NCBI GenBank assembly: GCA_022791945.1
Contig: JAAVZY010000020.1
Span: 1-57,762 of the forward strand
DNA length: 57,762 nucleotides
Direction of reading: 5' to 3'
Source: Oscillospiraceae bacterium
GTDB taxonomy: Bacteria; Bacillota; Clostridia; Oscillospirales; Ruminococcaceae
Made by a program: the position numbers and the translations under genes. The notes under the pieces were generated by a model. It saw only the letters and a list, made by a program, of their open reading frames with translations. It ran no database searches and was not told the DNA's origin. Positions within the stretch are counted from its first letter, which is position 1; every line of letters starts with the position of its first letter. Below are positions 33,933 through 42,821 of this stretch, piece after piece.

Positions 33933-36329
33933 CTACCCCATAACCACAACCACGGTATTGGTGCTTCCCGCAGGCATGGCCGGGATGGGACCGTCGATTC
34001 CCTTCCCGTTAAGGGTGATGGACTTGACTCCCTTTTCCACATGATTGGGGTTTTGGACTGTGATCTGGTACTCAGCGCCGCGCCATCTGCGCTGAGCGGT
34101 GAAGCCCTCCCACGCTCCGGGGATGCAGGGATCTACGATCATCCCGTCATAGGTGAAGCGGATGCCCACCAGATACCGGGTGGCCGCAAAGTAGGCCCAG
34201 CCGGCGGAACCGGTCAGCCACGGATGCCGTGCCCGGCCATGGGCGGTGTGATCCCGGCCCATGATGAACTGGCAGTAGGAATAGGGCTCAGACTGGCGGA
34301 TCTCAATCTGATCGTTCTGATTGTAGGGGCAGAGGGCGTCGTAGAATTTCATAGCGCGGGTGCCGTTGCCCAGCTTAGCGTCGCCCACCCAGGCCCAGGG
34401 ATTGGGATGGCTGAAGATGGCGCCGTTCTCCTTGACGCCCTTGTACACCCGGGTGATAAAGCCGATATCGTCGTTGGGATGGCCGTAGGAGGGGGCGTTC
34501 AGATGAATCCCCCAGGGGGAATAGAGGTACTTGTCGATGGCGTCCATGGCCTTCCGGGCCCGTTCGCCCTGGGCTACGCCGGAAACCACCGCCCAGGAGT
34601 TGGATTCCAGATGGACCTTGCCCTCCGCATCCTCAGAGGTGCCGATCTTCACGCCGTTCTTGGTGATGCCCCGGATATACCACTCCTTGTCCCAGAGCTC
34701 CTGCTCACAGGCGTTCCGCACCTTTTCCATCACGGCGGTGTACTTTTCCACGTCCTCGATCCGGCCCAGGTAGCGGGCCAGCTCCACGAAATTGTCCATG
34801 GCCCAGTAGTGGAGGAAGGAAACCAGAGCACTCTCGCCGCCGCCCAGGTTCAGGCAGTCGTTCCAGTCTGCCCGGAGGCCCTTGCAGATGCCGGTAGCGC
34901 CCACCTGTTCGGTGGAGAAGTCCAGGATTCGCTTCATGTGATCGTAGACAGTGGACTCGCCCCCGTCGGCGAAGGTGACCATTTCCTCCACGAAGCCGTT
35001 CTCGCCGCTCTCCTTGATATACTCGCAGATAGCGGGCACCAGCCAGAGGGCGTCGTCGGAGCAGGTATCCTTCAGGCCGTGAACCAGGCTGGCCTTGTCC
35101 GGCTCCGGCTTAACGGTGGGGGACTTGAAGGCGGCCTTGGGCTTCCGGTTGGGGTCGAACAGCTCCGGCTCAAACAGGTGCAGGCCGTAGCCCGCCTGGG
35201 TCAGGCCCCGCAGGAGCTCCACAATCCGCTGGCGGCACTTGTCCGGGTTGGAGTGGGGGATGCACATAGCGTCCTGGGCGGTATCCCGGTAGCCCAGGCC
35301 GGTGCGGCCGCCCACCTCGATGAAGGAGGAGAACCGGGAGAACACCACGTTGACCTCAGACTGATAGAGATCCCAGATGTTGATCATGGTATTCATGCCC
35401 TCGTTGGGGGTGTTGATCTGGAGGGCGTTGCACTTGGCGTCCCAGTATGCAGCCAGCTCAGCGAAAGCGGCGTCCACCCGGGCAGGATCGGAGAATCTGG
35501 CCTTGGCGGCAAGGCCGGCCTCCCGGCGTCCCACGCCCAGCAGGAAGGTGACCCGCACCTCTCCGCCGGCGGGGATGCTGAGCTTCTTCATCAGTCCGCC
35601 GCAGTGGTTGTTGCCCAGCTCGGCGCTGCCGGAGAGCTGGCCCCGCTCCACGCCGATGGGGTTGGACTCAGTGCGGTATTCGCCGATGAAGCTGTCCCGG
35701 AGGCAGTCGTAGGAATCCGGCTCAAAGCTGGCGGCAAAATAGTGGAACATATCCGGATCGTAGAAGTTGTCGATCTGAATAACCCCGTCTTTATAATCAG
35801 AGCCTGCACAGTAGAGGCTCATCTGATAGTTCTGGTTATCGATCTCAATGAGCTGAAAGGAGAATTCACAGTAGGAGAACACGCTGATGCTCCGCTCCCG
35901 CTCGGAGGTGTTGCGGATCTTTACGTCCCAAAGCTCGCAGGCCTCCCCCCGGGGGATGAAGAGCGTCTGCACCGCGTCAATGCCCTTGTAATCGCAGGCG
36001 AACTTGGAGTAGGAAAGGCCGTGGCGGCACTCGTACTTGGCTTGCTCCAGAGGCTTGCCCACGGGCTGCCAGGAGAGGGACCAGTAGTCCCCGTCGTCGT
36101 TGTCCCGCAGATAGACGTAGTGGCCGGGCCGATCCAGGGGCACGGCGTTGGCCCGGAAGCGGGTGATCCGGTGGTTCTCCGGGGACTGATACCAGGCGTA
36201 GCCGCCTGCGTTCTGGGAGATGACCGCGCCCATCTCCTCCGTGCCCAGATAGTTGGTCCAGGAAACGGGGACATTGGGCCGATCCACCACATATTCCCTG
36301 GCCTGATTGTCAAAGTGGCCGTATTGCAT
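33933..36329 (-). CDS. GH94 glycoside phosphorylase, chitobiose/cellobiose phosphorylase type
   Basis: Phosphorolyses a beta-1,4 disaccharide to a sugar-1-phosphate and a free sugar in the cytoplasm. 798 residues from ATG 36329 (AAGGAGG 10 bases upstream), the usual GH94 disaccharide-phosphorylase length; no signal peptide. N-terminal beta-sandwich (about 1-270) starts QYGHFDNQAREYVVDRP; the (alpha/alpha)6 barrel (about 300-710) has GGRTGLGYRDTAQD, IKDTCSDDALWL-like GLKDTCSDDALWLVPAI, the general-acid segment GLRADWNDCLNLGGGE, and SNPWAW-type FSHPNPWAWVGD. The phrases NAGGYAWYQSPENHRITRF and GHYVYLRDNDDGDYW are closer, as I recall, to Vibrio chitobiose phosphorylases than to Clostridium cellobiose phosphorylases. 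Substrate remains an inference. Confidence 0.9.
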   Translation of the reverse strand: MQYGHFDNQAREYVVDRPNVPVSWTNYLGTEEMGAVISQNAGGYAWYQSPENHRITRFRANAVPLDRPGHYVYLRDNDDGDYWSLSWQPVGKPLEQAKYECRHGLSYSKFACDYKGIDAVQTLFIPRGEACELWDVKIRNTSERERSISVFSYCEFSFQLIEIDNQNYQMSLYCAGSDYKDGVIQIDNFYDPDMFHYFAASFEPDSYDCLRDSFIGEYRTESNPIGVERGQLSGSAELGNNHCGGLMKKLSIPAGGEVRVTFLLGVGRREAGLAAKARFSDPARVDAAFAELAAYWDAKCNALQINTPNEGMNTMINIWDLYQSEVNVVFSRFSSFIEVGGRTGLGYRDTAQDAMCIPHSNPDKCRQRIVELLRGLTQAGYGLHLFEPELFDPNRKPKAAFKSPTVKPEPDKASLVHGLKDTCSDDALWLVPAICEYIKESGENGFVEEMVTFADGGESTVYDHMKRILDFSTEQVGATGICKGLRADWNDCLNLGGGESALVSFLHYWAMDNFVELARYLGRIEDVEKYTAVMEKVRNACEQELWDKEWYIRGITKNGVKIGTSEDAEGKVHLESNSWAVVSGVAQGERARKAMDAIDKYLYSPWGIHLNAPSYGHPNDDIGFITRVYKGVKENGAIFSHPNPWAWVGDAKLGNGTRAMKFYDALCPYNQNDQIEIRQSEPYSYCQFIMGRDHTAHGRARHPWLTGSAGWAYFAATRYLVGIRFTYDGMIVDPCIPGAWEGFTAQRRWRGAEYQITVQNPNHVEKGVKSITLNGKGIDGPIPAMPAGSTNTVVVVMG

Positions 36330-36379
36330 GATTGGTTCCTCCTTATGGGAGCTGGCTGCTCCCACACTTTTTCTTTTAT

Positions 36380-36412
36380 GATACCACATTTTTTTGTGAA
36401 AAGTAAAGCCTG
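36380..36412 (-). promoter_or_regulatory. Probable GH94 promoter with a small dyad
   Basis: On the minus strand, a TTTACT-like -35 and TATCAT -10 preceded by TGG, with a CACA-N6-TGTG dyad in the spacer. It lies about 50 bases before the GH94 start. The dyad could be an operator. Confidence 0.45.
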
Positions 36413-36477
36413 TTCCCCCTATATATAGAATCTTTTTTGGAGAAATCTCCCTTTTTTCAGGATCTCTGCGTGTTCGG

Positions 36478-36698
36478 AAGGGCAAGGCCTCAAGGCTCTG
36501 CCTCGAGCTCCGCCAAAGGGACGCGTCCCTTTGGAATCCCATCTTTTTTAAGGGCTTTTGAAGGGCGGAAAAGGGGTGGGGTTAAGTCTGTACAGACTTG
36601 AACCCCCACCCCTCTACGCCCTTAAAAAGACGGGAATCCAAGGGGAATCCCTTCCCCTTGGCGAGAGCGCGAGAGCAGAGCTCTCGCGGCCTTCCCCT
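36478..36698 (-). repeat. Mosaic repeat, copy 11 (no central T/A pair)
   Basis: GGCAAGGCCTCAAGGC hairpin, CCAAAGGGAC/GTCCCTTTGG, linker TTTTTTAAGGGC, AGTCTGTACAGACTT palindrome, a second inverted linker (CGCCCTTAAAAAGAC), CCAAGGGGAA hairpin, GCGAGAGC/GCTCTCGC, GGCCTTCCCCTTCC end. The two half-elements meet directly at the palindrome, which shows the dyad plan of the family most simply. Confidence 0.88.
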
Positions 36699-36759
36699 TC
36701 CGGCACGCATTGGATCGGCTTGAAAAAACTCTGAAAAACTGTGATATTTTATCCTGGCA

Positions 36760-36788
36760 TTGATTTGCGGGGCCTGCGGCGGTATAAT
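36760..36788 (+). promoter_or_regulatory. Promoter of the polysaccharide cluster
   Basis: TTGATT (36760-36765), 17-base spacer, TATAAT (36783-36788), about 96 bases before the GT2 start. Confidence 0.7.
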
Positions 36789-36883
36789 ATTACTATTGGC
36801 AGTGTTTTTTGCTGCCGAAGGCATTTCCATTATTTTCCGCCCGGGCTTTGCCTCCGCAACCAAACGAAAGGAACGCCGACGGT

Positions 36884-37942
36884 ATGCTGGTATCCGTAAT
36901 CATTCCCGCCTATAACTGCGCGGCATATCTGCCGGACGCGCTCGAATCCCTCCTGGGACAGACCATGGGGGATTTTGAGGTGCTGGCCGTTGACGACGGC
37001 TCCACCGATCAAACCCGCTCCATTCTGGAGGACTTTGCCCGGAGGGATCCGCGGATCCGGGTATTTACCGTGGAGAACGGCGGCCCTGCCCGCGCACGGA
37101 ATCTGGGGATTTGTCAGGCCCAGGGAAAATACCTCTGCTTTATGGACTCCGACGATCGGCTGGAGCCGGAGCTGCTCTCCGCCCTCTCCTCCCTTGCGGA
37201 AGCCCACTGCCTGGATATGGTCGCCTGCGGCTATTGGATGGAGGAGCTGGGCGAGCATTTCCATCAAAAGGAATTTTCCAGCCCCGCCCTTCTGGCGGAA
37301 TCTCCGGAGGCCTTCCGCCGGGAGCTCACCGGACTGATAGAGGCCCATCTCATGTATGTGGTCTGGAATAAGCTTTACCGCACCAGCCTGATCCGGGAGC
37401 GGGGTATCCTCTTCGCGGACTATCTCAGCGGGGAGGACCGGATCTTCAACAGCCGGGTGTTCCCCTGGGTGGAGCGCTTCGGCCTGATTGAGCAGCCTCT
37501 TTATCACTACTACATCCGGGGTATGAACACCCTGGCAAACCGTTATGTGGACAACCGGTTCCAGTCCGTGCTGGCCTGCCATGAGGCCCTGTCCGCCGCC
37601 TATCGGGACATGAACCTGGAAGGGGAGCGCGCCGCCCTCTCCGGCATATTCGTCAAGGGGGTCATGTCCTGCTTCACCCAGCTCTGCGCCAGGGAATGCT
37701 CCCTGACCGGACGGGAACGGCTGGACTTTATCCGGGAGACTCTCCGGCATCCCCAGGTGCGGGAGGCGGCCGCCTTCCGGGGGACAGGCTATGGCAGGAT
37801 TGTCAACAGCCTGCTCCGGCAGGGACGGCCTCTCCCGGTCCTCTGGCTGGCCTGGAGCGTGTTTCAGCTGCAGACCCGTTTCCACAGTCTCTACCTGCGT
37901 CTGAAGCACGGACGCTCCCCAAGGGGAAAGGAGTCACAGTGA
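36884..37942 (+). CDS. Family 2 glycosyltransferase
   Basis: 352 residues from ATG 36884 (GAAAGGA 12 bases upstream). GT-A fold start LVSVIIPAYNCAAYLPDALESLLGQT (in parts), VLAVDDGSTDQT (near 37-48), NGGPARARNLG, and the metal-binding DxD in CFMDSDDRLEPE (near 85-96). The acceptor half has VVWNKLYRTSLI, LSGEDRIFN and YHYYIRG, as in capsular and teichoic-acid side-chain transferases. No membrane helix. It is first in a cluster of polysaccharide genes and 1 base from the next gene, so probably co-translated. Donor and acceptor sugars unknown. Confidence 0.92.
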   Translation: MLVSVIIPAYNCAAYLPDALESLLGQTMGDFEVLAVDDGSTDQTRSILEDFARRDPRIRVFTVENGGPARARNLGICQAQGKYLCFMDSDDRLEPELLSALSSLAEAHCLDMVACGYWMEELGEHFHQKEFSSPALLAESPEAFRRELTGLIEAHLMYVVWNKLYRTSLIRERGILFADYLSGEDRIFNSRVFPWVERFGLIEQPLYHYYIRGMNTLANRYVDNRFQSVLACHEALSAAYRDMNLEGERAALSGIFVKGVMSCFTQLCARECSLTGRERLDFIRETLRHPQVREAAAFRGTGYGRIVNSLLRQGRPLPVLWLAWSVFQLQTRFHSLYLRLKHGRSPRGKESQ

Positions 37943-37943
37943 C

Positions 37944-39008
37944 ATGAAGATCTGTATCATCGCCCACACGGAGCGGAATTATCTGCCCTATATGGAAAAG
38001 TATGTGGATTTCTTTGAGGCAAACGGGGTGGATTACGACATCGTCTGCTGGCAGCGGGAGGAACAGCCTGCCGTCAGCCGCCCCCATCAGTATGACTACT
38101 TCGAGGAGGCCAAAGAGGGCTTCTGGAATAAATTCCGCTCCTATCTCCGCTACCGGAAATATGTTCTTTCCCTGCTGAAAAAGAATCAGTACGACAAGCT
38201 GGTGGTGCTGACCACCGTTCCGGCCATCTTCCTCCGGGGAATCCTGAAGCGCCGGTACAGGAACCGCTATCTCTTCGATTTCCGGGACTATTCCCATGAA
38301 CGGTTCGGCCCCTACCGCCGGATGGTGGAAGCCCTGATCCGCAATTCCGCCCTGACCACCATCTCCTCCCACGGGTTTATGGAGTTCCTGTCCGAAAGCC
38401 CCAAGCTGGTGATGAATCACAACATCACCTGGAGCGAGATCATCCCCGAGGCCCCGGATCTCCGGAACAAGCAGGTGATTAACATCGGCTTTATCGGGGG
38501 CGTCCGCTATTACGATGAAAATGTCCAGCTGATAGAGAAGCTGAAAAACACCTTCCGCTATCAGCTGTGGTATATCGGCAAGGCCACCAGCGACTGCGAT
38601 CTTCAGGGCTACTGCGCCCAGAAGGAGATCACCAACGTAAGCTTCGTGGGCAAATACGACAACCGGGAAAAGCCGGAGCTGTACAAGAGCATCGACATGA
38701 TCAACTCCATCTACGGGAACGATTCCCTGGAGGTAACCACCGCCCTGCCCAACCGGCTCTATGAGGCCTGCATGTTTAAGAAGCCCATCATCTCCTCCCG
38801 GGACACCTACCTGGGAGAGGTCATCGAGCAATACGGGCTGGGCCTGGTGGTGGACGCGGAACGGGATGACGTGCTGGCCATGGCGGACAGCTATGTAGCG
38901 CGCTTTGATCGGAAAGCCTTCAGCCAGGGATGCGAGAACTTCCTGACCATTGTCCGCAAGGATGAGGAGGTCCTTCAAAAGGCCCTGAAAGAGTTTATCA
39001 AGGAGTAG
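37944..39008 (+). CDS. Glycosyltransferase, GT-B (family 4-like)
   Basis: 354 residues; GGAAAGGAG 11 bases before the ATG, with 1 base between the genes. N-terminal MKICIIAHTERNYLPYMEKYVDFF and a basic alpha-beta region; C-terminal Rossmann half INIGFIGGVRYYDEN..., YIGKATSDCDLQGYC, NVSFVGKYDN, and the donor-binding end LPNRLYEACMFKKPIISS (near 270-287), equivalent to the family 4 E-x7-E region. Probably adds one sugar of an exopolysaccharide repeat unit. No signal or membrane segment. Confidence 0.85.
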   Translation: MKICIIAHTERNYLPYMEKYVDFFEANGVDYDIVCWQREEQPAVSRPHQYDYFEEAKEGFWNKFRSYLRYRKYVLSLLKKNQYDKLVVLTTVPAIFLRGILKRRYRNRYLFDFRDYSHERFGPYRRMVEALIRNSALTTISSHGFMEFLSESPKLVMNHNITWSEIIPEAPDLRNKQVINIGFIGGVRYYDENVQLIEKLKNTFRYQLWYIGKATSDCDLQGYCAQKEITNVSFVGKYDNREKPELYKSIDMINSIYGNDSLEVTTALPNRLYEACMFKKPIISSRDTYLGEVIEQYGLGLVVDAERDDVLAMADSYVARFDRKAFSQGCENFLTIVRKDEEVLQKALKEFIKE

Positions 39009-39048
39009 TCCCCGGCGGACTTCTGAACGGAAACGGAGGTGAGGCGCA

Positions 39049-40128
39049 TTGGCGGTGTACGGAGCGGCTCTGGGGCTGGCGCTTATATTCGCCGGAGCGG
39101 CCTGCTTCTATCCGGAAAAGCGGCTCTTTCAGGCTGCGGGCCGGAGGGTGATTCTCCATGAGCGGCGGATTCTTGCCTTTTTGGCTTTTCTCCCTCTGTT
39201 TCTGGTCAGCGCCCTCCGGAATCAGGTAGGCGGGGACTATATTGGCTATGAGCGGATTTTCCGGAATGTCTCCGAGGGCGTGGATATCTATGCGGAGCCG
39301 GGCTTCTGGCTGTTAAACCGGCTGGTACTGGTCTATTCGGACAATATCCAGTGGGTGTACGCCATTTCAGCGGCAGTAACGCTGGCTCTGCTGTTCTGGG
39401 GAATCTTCCGGGATTCCCCCAATCCGGTGCTCAGCCTGTTCCTGCTGGCCGCAATGGGGTATTTTTTCTCTTCCTTCAATATTCTGAGGCAGTTCATCGC
39501 GGCGGCGATTCTGTTTGCGGGCTTCCGTCTCCTGCTGGCCCGGAAGTTCCTGCCCTATCTGGCGCTGGTGCTGCTCGCCATGACCTTTCATAAGACCGCC
39601 GTGGTGATGCTGCCCTTTTATTTTCTGCTGAATCTCCGGCTGAAGCAGAGCTATCAGATTGCCCTGGCGGTCTGCGGGCTGTGCCTGTTTCCCTTCCGGG
39701 AACGGCTGACAGCCCTGCTGGTGAACGTGTTCTATCCCCAGTATGCCAACACCAATCTGATCCAGCCCCTGTCCCTGCTGGAGTGCGTCTATTATCTGGC
39801 AGTATTTGGCGGGCTGGTGCTGCTGAGCAATCTCTACCGGGAACGTTTTTTTACAAGTAGGACGAATACATTTCTGTACAACGCAATGTATTATACGTTT
39901 CTGATGTATCTCTGTCTTTCTTTTGTACCGGAGATCAACCGGGTAGCGCTGTATACAGAGCTTCTGGTGCTGCTGCATATTCCGCGTCTGCTCCTGGCGG
40001 AGGAAGATCGGCGGGTGCGCCGGCTGTATACGGCTGTACTGGTGTTTGGCTTTACGGGCTACTGTGTGATTTCGTTGGCAGTCCTGGGTCGCTGGAACGT
40101 GCTCCCCTATGTCAGCATTTTTTCCTAG
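39049..40128 (+). CDS. EpsG-family polysaccharide polymerase-like membrane protein
   Basis: 359 residues starting TTG 39049, with GGAGGTGA 8 bases upstream. About ten to twelve membrane helices. It shows the EpsG pattern: FLAFLPLFLVSALRNQVGGDYIGYERIF (in parts, near 45-70), EPGFWLLNRLV, a middle with SSFNILRQFIAAAILFAGF (near 138-156) and FHKTAVVMLPFYF (near 180-192). EpsG/Wzy-type proteins polymerise exopolysaccharide repeat units at the membrane. A second EpsG-like gene follows after a mosaic repeat. Confidence 0.85.
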   Translation: MAVYGAALGLALIFAGAACFYPEKRLFQAAGRRVILHERRILAFLAFLPLFLVSALRNQVGGDYIGYERIFRNVSEGVDIYAEPGFWLLNRLVLVYSDNIQWVYAISAAVTLALLFWGIFRDSPNPVLSLFLLAAMGYFFSSFNILRQFIAAAILFAGFRLLLARKFLPYLALVLLAMTFHKTAVVMLPFYFLLNLRLKQSYQIALAVCGLCLFPFRERLTALLVNVFYPQYANTNLIQPLSLLECVYYLAVFGGLVLLSNLYRERFFTSRTNTFLYNAMYYTFLMYLCLSFVPEINRVALYTELLVLLHIPRLLLAEEDRRVRRLYTAVLVFGFTGYCVISLAVLGRWNVLPYVSIFS

Positions 40129-40156
40129 CGCCTGTTCAGACTCTCTGCATGGCCGA

Positions 40157-40588
40157 AGGGAAAGACCTCGAGGGCTCTGCAAGGGTCAAAGCCGCAGGCT
40201 TTGACCCTGCGAGCCTCCTGCCAAGGGGATTAAATCCCCTTGGAACCCGTAATTTTTAAGGGCTTTTTTAAGGGCGGAAAAGGGGTGCGGTCAAGTCTGT
40301 ACAGACTTCCTTGCTCCTGCCACGCAGAGAGTCTGATTCCCGCAGTACGCTTTTTTCGTAAAGAAAAAAGCTCCCTCCTGCGTGCGGAGGACTTCCCTGC
40401 GCCGCACCCAGAGCTGATTTTTTTCTTTACGAAAAAATGGGTAGGCGGGCGATCGTGCCTGCAGGGAGTACCAGCGAGGTAGGGGGGGCGGGCGCAAGCG
40501 CCCGTCCCCACCCCCACCCCCAAAGAAGGGAATCCAAGGGGACGCGTCCCCTTGGCAGAGGTTTGGGGACAGCGTCCCCAAGGTCTTA
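40157..40588 (+). repeat. Mosaic repeat, copy 12 (full), between the two EpsG-like genes
   Basis: GACCTCGAGGGC, GGGTCAAAGCC/GGCTTTGACCC, CCAAGGGGATT/AATCCCCTTGG, linker, AGTCTGTACAGACTT, CCGCAGTACGC, T/A hairpin (about 40350-40368) and inverse (about 40419-40437), ATGGGTAGGCGGGCGATCG, GGCGCAAGCGCC hairpin, CCAAGGGGAC/GTCCCCTTGG, TTGGGGAC/GTCCCCAA, AAGGTCTT end. Very similar to copy 1 through the GGCGCAAGCGCCCGTCCCC section. Confidence 0.9.
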
Positions 40589-40626
40589 CCCCGGCCTTAT
40601 ACAAACTGGATGGAGGAATGAAACAA

Positions 40627-41796
40627 ATGGGAGCGACTTATGGGATTTACCTGGGGATGGCGGCAGCGGCCTGCTTGTTTGCCGCCCTGGCCGAACGGGC
40701 CCGGGAGAAAACCTATACCCTCTGCCGCGTCACACTGGCCGGGCAGGAACACGCCTGCCGGGTCAGCGCCGCCAGCTTCTGGCTGGTCTTCGCCGCCATC
40801 CCTCTGATTCTCGTCAGCGGGCTTCGCTGGGGCATCGGCGTGGACGCCCAGAACTATTTTTGGATGTTTACCAATATCCACTACAACCTGGCAAATCACG
40901 CAGAGGTGGGCTTCTATCTTCTCTGCCAGCTGGTCTGGTATTTCACTGAGGATATGTCCATTCTTTTCCTGCTTTGCGCTGGAATCACCGTTGCCTTTGT
41001 GATGCTCGCCATTCGGCAGAGCTCAAGGAATATGCTGATGTCTGTCTTCCTTTATATGGGAATGGGCTATTTCTTTTACTCCCTGAACTCCATGCGCCAT
41101 TTTATGGCGATCGCCATCTTTCTTTATGCTTATAAGCATATCCGGGCCGGACAGTTCTGGCGCTATGCTGGTTGGATCCTGCTGGCTGCCAGCTTCCAGA
41201 AGGTGGCATTGGTGGCGCTTCCCCTCTACTTTATTCTCCGGATCCGCTGGAAATGCTACTGGTACGCCATCGCCGGGGGACTGCTGGTGCTGGCGGCAGT
41301 CCTCCACCGCCCCCTGCTGGATTTCGCCTACCGCCACGGCTTCGGCTTCTATCAGGCCATCGAGGCCGAGACTTCCGGCTGGTCGGCTGTGAACATCCTG
41401 ATCACCCTGGGCCTGTCGGTGCTGGCGTTCCTCTACCGAAAGCAGCTGCTGGAGAGGGATCCCGGGAATATCATCCTGATCAATGCCGCCTGGTGCGGAT
41501 TTTTGTACTTTACAACCTCCGGCTGGATCCCGGAGTATACCCGGATCGGACAGTATCTCACCGTGCTTGCCCTGTTCCTGGCGCCGGAGCTGATCGCCTG
41601 CGAGGCCGGTTCGGAGCTGGGACACCGGCGGCTCCGGCTGCTGTACACCATCGGCGTATACACCGCCTTTACCGCCTATATGCTGCTGATCATCTGGAAT
41701 GCCCAGGCCCCCACCATCGGCTGGGCCCCTTATCAAAGCGTGTTCCAGCGCACGGAATACTATAAGGATTTAGTACCCTTCTGGCCCCTGGCGTAA
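40627..41796 (+). CDS. Second EpsG-family polymerase-like membrane protein
   Basis: 389 residues from ATG 40627, with GGAGG 10 bases upstream (ATG 40618 is too close). About eleven membrane helices. Same landmarks as the 39049 protein: VFAAIPLILVSGLRWGIGVDAQNYFWMF (in parts), EVGFYLLCQLVWYF, FYSLNSMRHFMAIAIFLYAY, SFQKVALVALPLYFIL. The two are clearly homologous but divergent, so the cluster may make two polymers, or one copy may have another role such as ligation. It is followed by a lipoprotein gene. Confidence 0.85.
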   Translation: MGATYGIYLGMAAAACLFAALAERAREKTYTLCRVTLAGQEHACRVSAASFWLVFAAIPLILVSGLRWGIGVDAQNYFWMFTNIHYNLANHAEVGFYLLCQLVWYFTEDMSILFLLCAGITVAFVMLAIRQSSRNMLMSVFLYMGMGYFFYSLNSMRHFMAIAIFLYAYKHIRAGQFWRYAGWILLAASFQKVALVALPLYFILRIRWKCYWYAIAGGLLVLAAVLHRPLLDFAYRHGFGFYQAIEAETSGWSAVNILITLGLSVLAFLYRKQLLERDPGNIILINAAWCGFLYFTTSGWIPEYTRIGQYLTVLALFLAPELIACEAGSELGHRRLRLLYTIGVYTAFTAYMLLIIWNAQAPTIGWAPYQSVFQRTEYYKDLVPFWPLA

Positions 41797-41828
41797 AGGC
41801 CTTCGCTTTACAGAAAAGGAGAATCACT

Positions 41829-42464
41829 ATGAAACGAATCCATCTGGCCTCTGTACTGCTGGCGCTGCCGCTTCTGTTCCTGCCGGGATGCACACCGAAA
41901 GAGGACGAACAGCTGGCGGCAAAGCCGGTGATTTATCTTTACCCGGAGGAAGCGGCAGAGGTCACCCTCAAGCTGGATTATCCGGGGGAGTTGCTCTGCA
42001 CCTATCCGGCCTATGAGGACGGCTGGCAGGTCACAGCCTATCCGGACGGAACCCTTCTGGACGGACAGGGGCAGGAATATTCCTACCTGTTCTGGGAAGG
42101 AGCAGATGATCTGGAGTATCCCATGGAGGAAGGCTTTGTGGTCAGGGGGACGGAAACCGCCGCTTTTCTCCGGGAGAAGCTGGCCCTCCTGGGGCTGACG
42201 CCCAGGGAATACAACGAGTTTATCGTCTACTGGCTCCCTCAGATGGAGGGGAATCCCTACAATCTGATTACCTTCCAGCAGGACGCCTACACGGAAGCGG
42301 TCGGCCTGGAGGTCACCCCCGCTCCGGATAGCGTTCTCCGTGTGTTCATGGTCTACAAGCCTTTAAGGGAGCCGCTCCCCGTAAAGGAGCCCGCTCTCCC
42401 TTCCTTCACCCGGAAGGGCTTCACCGTTGTTGAATGGGGCGGCGCCGCTCTTCCTCCCGACTGA
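41829..42464 (+). CDS. Predicted lipoprotein of a KPVIYLYP family
   Basis: 211 residues; AAAGGAG precedes the ATG. Signal peptide with lipobox LPGC (Cys21). The mature protein begins AAKPVIYLYPEEAAEVTLKLDYPGELLCTYP (in parts), then GWQVTAYPDGTL and YSYLFWEG, a pattern I have seen repeated in Clostridial lipoproteins but cannot tie to a function. REYNEFIVYWLPQME follows. Surface-anchored, probably linked to the polysaccharide cluster by position only. Confidence 0.82.
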   Translation: MKRIHLASVLLALPLLFLPGCTPKEDEQLAAKPVIYLYPEEAAEVTLKLDYPGELLCTYPAYEDGWQVTAYPDGTLLDGQGQEYSYLFWEGADDLEYPMEEGFVVRGTETAAFLREKLALLGLTPREYNEFIVYWLPQMEGNPYNLITFQQDAYTEAVGLEVTPAPDSVLRVFMVYKPLREPLPVKEPALPSFTRKGFTVVEWGGAALPPD

Positions 42465-42477
42465 GAGTGTGTGCGTG

Positions 42478-42773
42478 AAGACCTCGAGGGCGCTGCCCAA
42501 GGGTCAAGGCCTGCGGCCTTGACCCTGCGAGCCTCCTGCCAAGGGAGCCGGCTCCTCTTGGATTCCCGTCCTTTGGGGGTTATGGGGGCAGAATTTCAGT
42601 TTTTGCCTCGCTGATCGCCCTGCGTGGTCGATCGACCGCCTACCCACTTTTTTGTAAAGAAAAAGATTCATCCCTTTTCCGCCCTTAGTAAGCCCTTAAA
42701 ATGATGGAAATCCCTTCCCGATACGTCATTTTACGACGCACCGCAGAGACGCGAGACAGCGTCTCGCGGTCTT
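42478..42773 (+). repeat. Mosaic repeat, copy 13 (half with one T/A hairpin)
   Basis: GACCTCGAGGGC, GGGTCAAGGCC/GGCCTTGACCC, a degenerate CCAAGGGAGCCGG box, GGGGTTATGGGGGCAG, TTTGCCTCGCTGAT, GATCGACCGCCTACCCA, one degenerate T/A hairpin (CTTTTTTGTAAAGAAAAAG), linker, ACGACGCA, GCGAGAC/GTCTCGC. The second T/A hairpin and centre are deleted. Confidence 0.85.
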
Positions 42774-42821
42774 CTCTCCGCACATTCCCACAGCATCCAA
42801 CAGAAAGGCGTGAATGATTCA

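Noticed and set aside
34041-36428. Plus-strand open frame of 795 codons
   Set aside because: Antisense shadow of the GH94 gene, whose reading frame matches its family end to end.
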